DNA of 64,000 nucleotides from the NCBI GenBank assembly GCA_949130485.1, contig OX422189.1, positions 8,871,220-8,935,219 on the forward strand, written 5' to 3'. The translations under genes and the position numbers were made by a program. Under the pieces are notes generated by a model. The model made no database searches. It was given only the letters and a program-made list of their open reading frames with translations, and was not told the DNA's origin. Shown piece after piece: positions 55,501-64,000 of this stretch. Within the stretch, counting starts at the first letter, position 1; every line of letters starts with the position of its first letter. The stretch comes from Agelas oroides. Its lineage: Eukaryota > Porifera > Demospongiae > Agelasida > Agelasidae.

Positions 55501-58176
55501 AAATCTTCTATTTTTTGAGCAGGGTGTGAGGGAAGGCTTACATATATAAGTTAGCCACAAAATACACACATTTTGGTGGAGGACAATGCTTTCAAATTTG
55601 ATTTCAACTGGCCAATTGAAGCCATGCACAACAAACTTGGACAAATTCGAGGGCGAGGCCCACCCTGGCCTGTCATTGGCTACACCACAGCACACACCCA
55701 GTACAGACACAACTACCTTGAAAAGTGTACAGTCTGGGATAGTCCTTGTTGAACTATGATCACACATGTTCTGGGATCACTTGGTAGTTAAACTGCACTA
55801 CAAAGTCCAGCAAGTAACGTATGACGGTTCTTGTATTACAAACAAGTTTGCCATGCCTCCTGCAGCTAGCCTCGCTTGCAGTACCGCCTCTTGCAGTACT
55901 GCAAGCGATCAAAAACTGGAGGCAGGAAGGCCTGAAAAGTGGCTACCTGCAGCTCAGGGTCAACCATGAATGTATGCACATAATTATAAGGAATTATTAC
56001 GTACATGTGTTACATGTACTTCTGGGAACAAGGCTAGTACTTAACCTGGTCCAACTCCACCTACAAAATCTCAGAAACATCACTGTATGAGGAACGAGGC
56101 TTACGTTCGCCCTACCTGGCCGTGGTCTCTGATTATAAATTTTTGCTCCTTCTGTTGTGCAGCTGCAGTGTCAGAGGGTGGCTTCTGCAAATACCCGTGG
56201 ACAGTCTTCTCGGCTAGAGAGAGAATAATAGGATACCATCAGGATATCACAATAACAGGATACCGTCAGGATATCACAATAATAGGATACCATCAGGATA
56301 TCACAATAACGTCAGGATACCGTCAGGATATCACAATAATAGGATACCGTCAGGCTACCACAATAATAGGATACCGTCAGGATATCACAATAATAGGATA
56401 CCGTCAGGATATCACAATAATGTCAGGATATTGAAACAATGCTGTCAGTATCATGGTCATGAGCTACGGACATAGCGCATGGTATGGCCCAACTGACTCA
56501 GTTTACACAGCTATATACAGAGGGTGTCATGGACTACATTTGAACTCCCCTGAAGACCAGTGTTTTTAAAGCATGTCCCCCCAAAAACAGTAACTCACTT
56601 AGTGATAACCATTTAAGCCATAACTGCCTCACCCATTTAATTATGAATACCCCCATTGTTTTAGCTTCACACTCAATTGGTGTGCAGAAATTTCTCCACA
56701 TAGGAACAATGATGCGCCAGCTGGTGTTGGTGCTCCCCAGCCCATATCACACCTGAGGCCCTTCTCATGGGCCGACAGTGCCAGGCTGAAATCTTTCATG
56801 GATTCATACCACGCACCCTACAAAGCAAAACATCACTACTGGCTTGGACTGCTGCTTGTGCTTCGTTTTTCCCTTCTTCTAGTGTCTGCCTTTGAATTCA
56901 ATCCTCAGCTAAGGATACGGGTTCGTCCCAGAATGTCTAATCCCATTACGTCTAATCCCATAATGTCTAACAAAATGTAGGAGTGTCCCAAAATGTCTAA
57001 TGCTTTGATCAATTAGCATCTATTAAGGGGTTCAGATTTAGACAGGTTCAGTAGTTGAACCTGTCTAAAGAAAATGGCATGGAAGGCACATCCAATCTCT
57101 TTGAGTTCATTGAAGTGAAGGAGCAGGCCGCCGCTGAAGTCACCATAGAGCAGCTATCAGGAGCTGGGAGAGTGAGAGCTAAGAAGATGAAGGTGGCGAG
57201 ACATGAGGAGATCATCAAGAAATTGACAGAAGAGTTCACAGGAGGCGTCAGAACATTAGAATCATTTTTATCTAGTTTAAGCCACTGTGTAGTTTCTTTT
57301 GATTACTAACTTGTACTGAACTCTTTATAGTTACACTTATTCTCATTACTGATTTCATTAGTCAAGCTGTTAAGAAACATTAAATTTACACTAGTTAGAC
57401 ATTTTGGGACACTCCTACATTTTGTTAGACATTATGGGATTAGACATTATGGGATTAGACATTCTGGGACTAATTCCTAGATACAGGTCCCTAAAAATGG
57501 TGCAAATGGGAGATGAGAAGCTTTTACACAACAAACTAGAAGTCTTCAGTGAAGACGTACCCGTGCTGTTTTATGGTATAAATGTGGAACAAAGTGACCC
57601 TGAGGTGTTATTTAACAGTTTTCAGTAAAGGGGTATCATGTTTGGTTTTACGTATCCTGCTATAGCAGAATATTTACAATGAATCTGTTGTGGTTTTTTC
57701 TCCCAGTACAGACCTCTAAGATTACACAGCTTGCACACAAATTCATTGTTGTGGATTCACTATGATATATACCTGGTTTTCTACAGGACACCCAAATCTT
57801 GCCATTAGGATCTCTGCACGTGTGTGTGTGTGTGAGAACGTAAGGGTGTTGTGTGGGTCTTGTCTCGTGCCCAGACGGCGAGACCTCGTCCGTCTGGGCA
57901 TGACGCTAGTATGGGTCATGTATGTACGTGTGTTGTATAATAGTGGTGTGTGTGTATGCATAGTATGTGTGCAAAACTTGTTGATGCAATAAATAGCTAA
58001 ATTACACAACGACACAGACGGTACGTAAGGTAGAGAAATTTCAGCATGTCCAGAAAGCAGCGCTTTCAGCAGCACTGCAGGGGTTAGTCTCCTATGGTGA
58101 GTGTGTACCTCAAAACTTCCTGCCAGTTTGGCTGAATGTCCATGGCAGGCACACGCAAAACACCCTCGTCTGCCAT
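44932..58176 (-). CDS. PAAF1: Proteasomal ATPase-associated factor 1 (WD-repeat), 13 exons
   Basis: PAAF1 (yeast Rpn14 relative) is a WD40 chaperone that binds proteasomal ATPases during assembly of the 19S cap. Exons in reading order: 58176-58109, 57813-57773, 56213-56105, 55753-55717, 55401-55315, 55067-54969, 52911-52761, 52014-51970, 51159-51013, 49833-49745, 49167-49049, 48184-48099, 45098-44932. Phases agree throughout: 1245 nt, 414 aa (human protein about 390). The N-terminus MADEGVLRVPAMDIQPNWQE and IWVSC match the family, as do the WD blades GHVGDVYTCRFFPSG, LSGGADMRLKVWSAEDG, SSDGSARLWDCGSAKC, LCGAEDGVVSLLDLR and the C-terminal CRDGNVRVYSVKD. Exons 3 and 4 are the least certain. Exon 6's 3' end is repeated as a minisatellite (54707-55015). 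Confidence 0.94.
45208..45821. mobile_element. Foldback element with arms of about 148 bp
   Basis: The arms 45208-45356 and 45674-45821 are near-perfect reverse complements (for example AAAAAGATGTAGGGATGG and its complement). A small TAGCCTCG-type hairpin (45579-45639) is nested in the 317-bp loop. It lies in the last PAAF1 intron. Confidence 0.85.
47732..47972. mobile_element. pogo/Tigger-like MITE, TA target
   Basis: CAGTGTAGGAAGTCACTTATCC on the left pairs with the right end finishing CCTACTG; TA flanks both sides. The interior repeats TTATCCGAA. A degraded relative lies at about 51215-51410. Confidence 0.85.
48240..48425. repeat. GACA-rich tandem repeat
   Basis: Imperfect repeats of GGCACAGACAGACAGA fill the tract. 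It lies next to PAAF1 exon 12 and gives false cysteine-rich ORFs. Confidence 0.9.
50065..50234. mobile_element. MITE with AAGAGC ends and 8-bp target duplication
   Basis: AAGAGCACATAAGAA on the left pairs with TTCTTATGCACTCTT on the right. ACCTAACC is duplicated exactly at 50057-50064 and 50235-50242. Eight-base duplications suit hAT-type elements. Confidence 0.8.
50613..50955. mobile_element. 343-bp MITE, TAGCCTCG superfamily, 9-bp target duplication
   Basis: Its long arms resemble those of 32042-32440, with the middle in the opposite orientation. AGGGTGCAT occurs exactly at 50604-50612 and 50956-50964. It lies in a PAAF1 intron. Confidence 0.9.
52105..52241. mobile_element. Palindromic repeat sharing sequence with 18370-18475
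   Basis: GAAGGTTATCTGTTACCAAC pairs with its reverse complement at the other end. The flank GCAGAAGCCAACTGAGAAGC also occurs, inverted, next to the related sequence in DZIP1. The limits of the element are not clear. Confidence 0.55.
52375..52633. mobile_element. MITE related to 50065-50234
   Basis: AAGAGCGCATAAGAACGGGC pairs with GCCCGTTCTTATGCGCTCTT. The arms run about 60 bp. The flanks share GCAACT (6 of 8 bases), a decayed 8-bp duplication. Confidence 0.8.
53303..54565. mobile_element. 1.25-kb inverted-end element in a PAAF1 intron
   Basis: TTGGGGCGAGCCTGAGCGAG near 53308 and GCTTGCTCAGGCTCGCCCCA near 54534 form the ends. The same ends flank 30081-30503. Inside is a tandem pair of about 85-bp units and a 30-codon ORF starting MASVIAREDD (53569-53661). 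The coding origin is unknown. Confidence 0.55.
53695..53770. mobile_element. Hairpin MITE of the TAGCCTCG superfamily
   Basis: GTAGCCTCGTTCCCAGGCTC pairs with the right end; the loop is AGGGGGGAGGGCCC. It is nested in the 53303-54565 element. Both flanks carry CCCAGGT, a blurred target duplication. Confidence 0.8.
54707..55015. repeat. 62-bp minisatellite formed from a PAAF1 exon end and its donor
   Basis: Five units of 61-62 bp, each starting GCTAGGCGGGACCTACCCTG. The last unit overlaps the true 3' end of exon 6 and its donor (AGG|GTAGGT). Four further copies of that exon end and donor follow in the intron. Confidence 0.95.
55065..55260. repeat. GT/GTAT-rich microsatellite
   Basis: Imperfect GT, GTAT and GCAT repeats lie directly outside the acceptor of PAAF1 exon 6. 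Confidence 0.85.
56225..56432. repeat. Tandem repeat of about 27 bp
   Basis: AATAGGATACCGTCAGGATA and close variants repeat seven or more times. It ends near the acceptor of PAAF1 exon 3. Confidence 0.9.
56927..57468. mobile_element. Inverted-repeat element with a small ORF, PAAF1 intron
   Basis: Arms of about 75-80 bp consist of repeated CCCAGAATGTCTAAT-type units: CCCAGAATGTCTAATCCCAT on the left and its complement on the right. The arms also share AACAAAATGTAGGAGTGTCC. The roughly 390-bp middle holds one ORF (57079-57309). Confidence 0.8.
57079..57309 (+). CDS. Small ORF inside the inverted-repeat element, about 76 aa
   Basis: The ATG at 57079 opens a 76-codon frame ending TAA at 57309. 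It is rich in lysine and glutamate in the middle (RVRAKKMKVARHEEIIKKL), likely helical. I do not recognise a family. Its place between the element's arms suggests a remnant of the element's own gene. It could also be chance. Confidence 0.35.
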   Translation: MEGTSNLFEFIEVKEQAAAEVTIEQLSGAGRVRAKKMKVARHEEIIKKLTEEFTGGVRTLESFLSSLSHCVVSFDY

Positions 58177-58388
58177 GACAGCTAGCTTTGAAGCTTCGAC
58201 TAGCAGCAGTGCAGCACTGTTTCCTGCTGACTCAGCAGTGCCAGACCACGTGTAACTTTCCGCGCGCGCCCTGCGGCCGCGTCTGGACCACGTGTATGAA
58301 CTGCTGACTCAGCAAGCAGACCCCAATAATCTGATTCTATATCGAGGTTCTGCTAAGCAACAACTACTGAGCAAGACTTCAAGGAGTC
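58177..58388. promoter_or_regulatory. Bidirectional PAAF1/MPI promoter with two Maf-type palindromes and two E-boxes
   Basis: The start codons of PAAF1 (minus, 58176) and MPI (plus, 58389) are 212 bp apart. TGCTGACTCAGCA occurs at 58225-58237 and 58302-58314, identical to the T-MARE consensus bound by Maf/CNC bZIP factors. CCACGTGTA occurs at 58246-58254 and 58288-58296. Between the E-boxes lies a CpG-rich core (58259-58281). PAAF1-type proteasome genes are Nrf/CNC targets in other animals, so control by such a factor is plausible inference. Confidence 0.7.
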
Positions 58389-62581
<4,193 letters not shown>

Positions 62582-62698
62582 GTAAGTTGTGCAGAGAAGA
62601 ACGCATGAGCTAGCTGTGGATGCTACAGACACCTTTCTGAGCATCCAGTTTTCATGGTGTTATGTCATATTGGAAGGTAAATACTAAGTATGGAGGTC

Positions 62699-62782
62699 TA
62701 GCCTCGTTCCCAGGCCCCTCCCAGATTTTATCTTCTCCACGGCTGCGAGATTAGATCTGGGAGTGGCCTGGGAACGAGGCTA
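62699..62782. mobile_element. 84-bp hairpin MITE with perfect 9-bp target duplication
   Basis: TAGCCTCGTTCCCAGGCCCC pairs with the right end. ATGGAGGTC stands at 62690-62698 and at 62783-62791. The interior is the CCAGATTTTATCT palindrome. It lies just after MPI exon 4. Confidence 0.92.
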
Positions 62783-63149
62783 ATGGAGGTCAGCACCGAT
62801 CAGTTAGCATGTTGATGTGAGTTCCAACTTTATTTTGGACATATCCACATTACAATAATTTGCACTTAGAAATTTTTGTATGGATGTATTTTAATTTTTT
62901 AGACAATTATTGTTTATTACACCAGCGAAAACATTTCAATGGTGAAAATCTCCAGATGTACGATATAGTCCAGAATAACCAAAGTTTTAATTCAGGAGTG
63001 AATCAACTAGTGAATTGGAGGTCACTTTCTGCCTATGGATCTCTTTAATGTACCATTTCCCAGTTATCTTCGGAATTCATCCTCTAAACTTTACACTAGA
63101 GCACTGTGGAGCTAAATGACTTGATTGTTTTCATAAGAACTAGCTCAAG

Positions 63150-63950
63150 GAATGCCTGATATTGATGTGTGGCTTGTAGGGGGACTGCCTTGAACTACTT
63201 GAAGTGGCTTGCAGTGGACACAGCATGCCTTCCTTTTGTACAAAACTAGCTCAGCTATTGATGTGTGGCTTGTAGGAGGACTGCCTTGAACTACTTGAAC
63301 TAGTTCAAGTGGCTTGCAGTGGCACAGCATGCCTTCCTTTTGTCACAAAACTAGCTCAGCTATTGATGTGTGGCTTGTAGGAGGACTGCCTTGAACTACT
63401 TGAACTAGTTCAAGTGGCTTGCAGTGGCACAGCATGCCTTCCTTTTGTCACAAAACTAGCTCAGCTATTGATGTGTGGCTTGTAGGAGGACTGGCTTGTA
63501 GGGGGACTGCCTCTGTTTTATAAGAACTGGCTTTAGTGGCTTATAGTGAACATTGTGTAGATCATGGGCCGTCTCAAGTGGCTTGTGGCTTGCAGTGGAC
63601 ACAGCTTTTGTGCAAAATTTGTTCAGCTATTGATGTGTGGCTTGTGGAGGGACTGCTTTTAGAACTGGCTTTAGTGGCTTATAGTGAACATTGTGTAGAT
63701 CATGGGCCGTCTCAAGTGGCTTGTGGCTTGCAGTGGACACAGCATGCCTTCCTTTTGTCACAAAACTAGCTCAGCTATTGATGTGTGGCTTGTGGAGGGA
63801 CTGCTTTTAGAACTGGCTTTAGTGGCTTATAGTGAACACTGCATGTGTAGATCATGGGCCGTCTCAAGTTGCTTGTGGCTTGCAGTGGACACAGCATGCC
63901 TTCCTTTTGTCACAAAACTAGCTCAGCTATTGATGTGTGGCTTGTAGGAG
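63150..63950. repeat. Complex tandem repeat of about 105-165 bp units
   Basis: Units contain AGCTCAGCTATTGATGTGTG, GGACTGC, AGTGGCTTGCAGTGG and ACAGCATGCCTTCCTTTTGT, in varying order and length, about seven times. No exon is seen here, though the last MPI intron should span it. Confidence 0.9.
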
Positions 63951-64000
63951 GTAGGACATGGGTAATTAAAACACCTGGATTTGATCTTGGATATTTTTAC

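Noticed and set aside
63150-63950. Short ORFs repeated across the 3' tandem array
   Set aside because: They recur with the repeat unit, change frame between copies and do not match the expected MPI C-terminus.

Overview
The window is animal nuclear DNA. It holds four intron-rich genes whose exons can be joined in frame across GT-AG introns, one intact LTR retrotransposon, many miniature inverted-repeat elements (MITEs) and long tandem repeats. The protein set (a ciliary DZIP1, a two-pore channel, a proteasome-assembly WD protein, mannose-6-phosphate isomerase) is generally metazoan. Small introns and very dense short DNA transposons suggest a marine invertebrate, possibly a sponge, but the species cannot be fixed from the sequence. 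A run of 200 N (38573-38772) marks an assembly gap.

Layout. 1-9.9 kb is transposon-rich: a full-length Ty3/Gypsy element (737-5117, minus; identical-looking 197-bp LTRs, 5-bp target duplication), one exon of a kelch-repeat gene (5723-6267, minus), an OB-fold-like exon inside a 0.9-kb element with short inverted ends (6938-7836), and two adjoining MITEs (8980-9243, 9251-9649). 9967-20983 (plus) is a complete DZIP1/DZIP1L-type gene in 32 exons, about 907 aa. 21702-43926 (minus) is a two-pore channel gene of the TPC1 type in at least 26 exons; domain I S3-S5 is missing, probably in the N gap. 44932-58176 (minus) is PAAF1 in 13 exons, about 414 aa. 58389 to at least 62581 (plus) is mannose-6-phosphate isomerase (MPI), four exons seen; its C-terminal exon is not in view.

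DZIP1 and the TPC1-type gene converge (tails 718 bp apart). TPC1 and PAAF1 lie in tandem on the minus strand. PAAF1 and MPI are divergent with start codons 212 bp apart, sharing a compact intergenic promoter with two perfect 13-bp Maf-type palindromes and two CACGTG boxes around a CpG-rich core. The four products act in unrelated processes (cilium, endolysosomal ion flux, 26S proteasome assembly, mannose metabolism), so no common pathway is implied.

The clearest unusual signal is a MITE superfamily whose ends read TAGCCTCGTTCCCAGGC or close variants. Five copies have perfect 9-bp target duplications, sizes run from 57 to 399 bp, and interiors differ. Other finds are a 14-nt microexon, a possible cassette exon inside an inverted-repeat element in the channel gene, and a minisatellite built from a PAAF1 exon end plus its splice donor.
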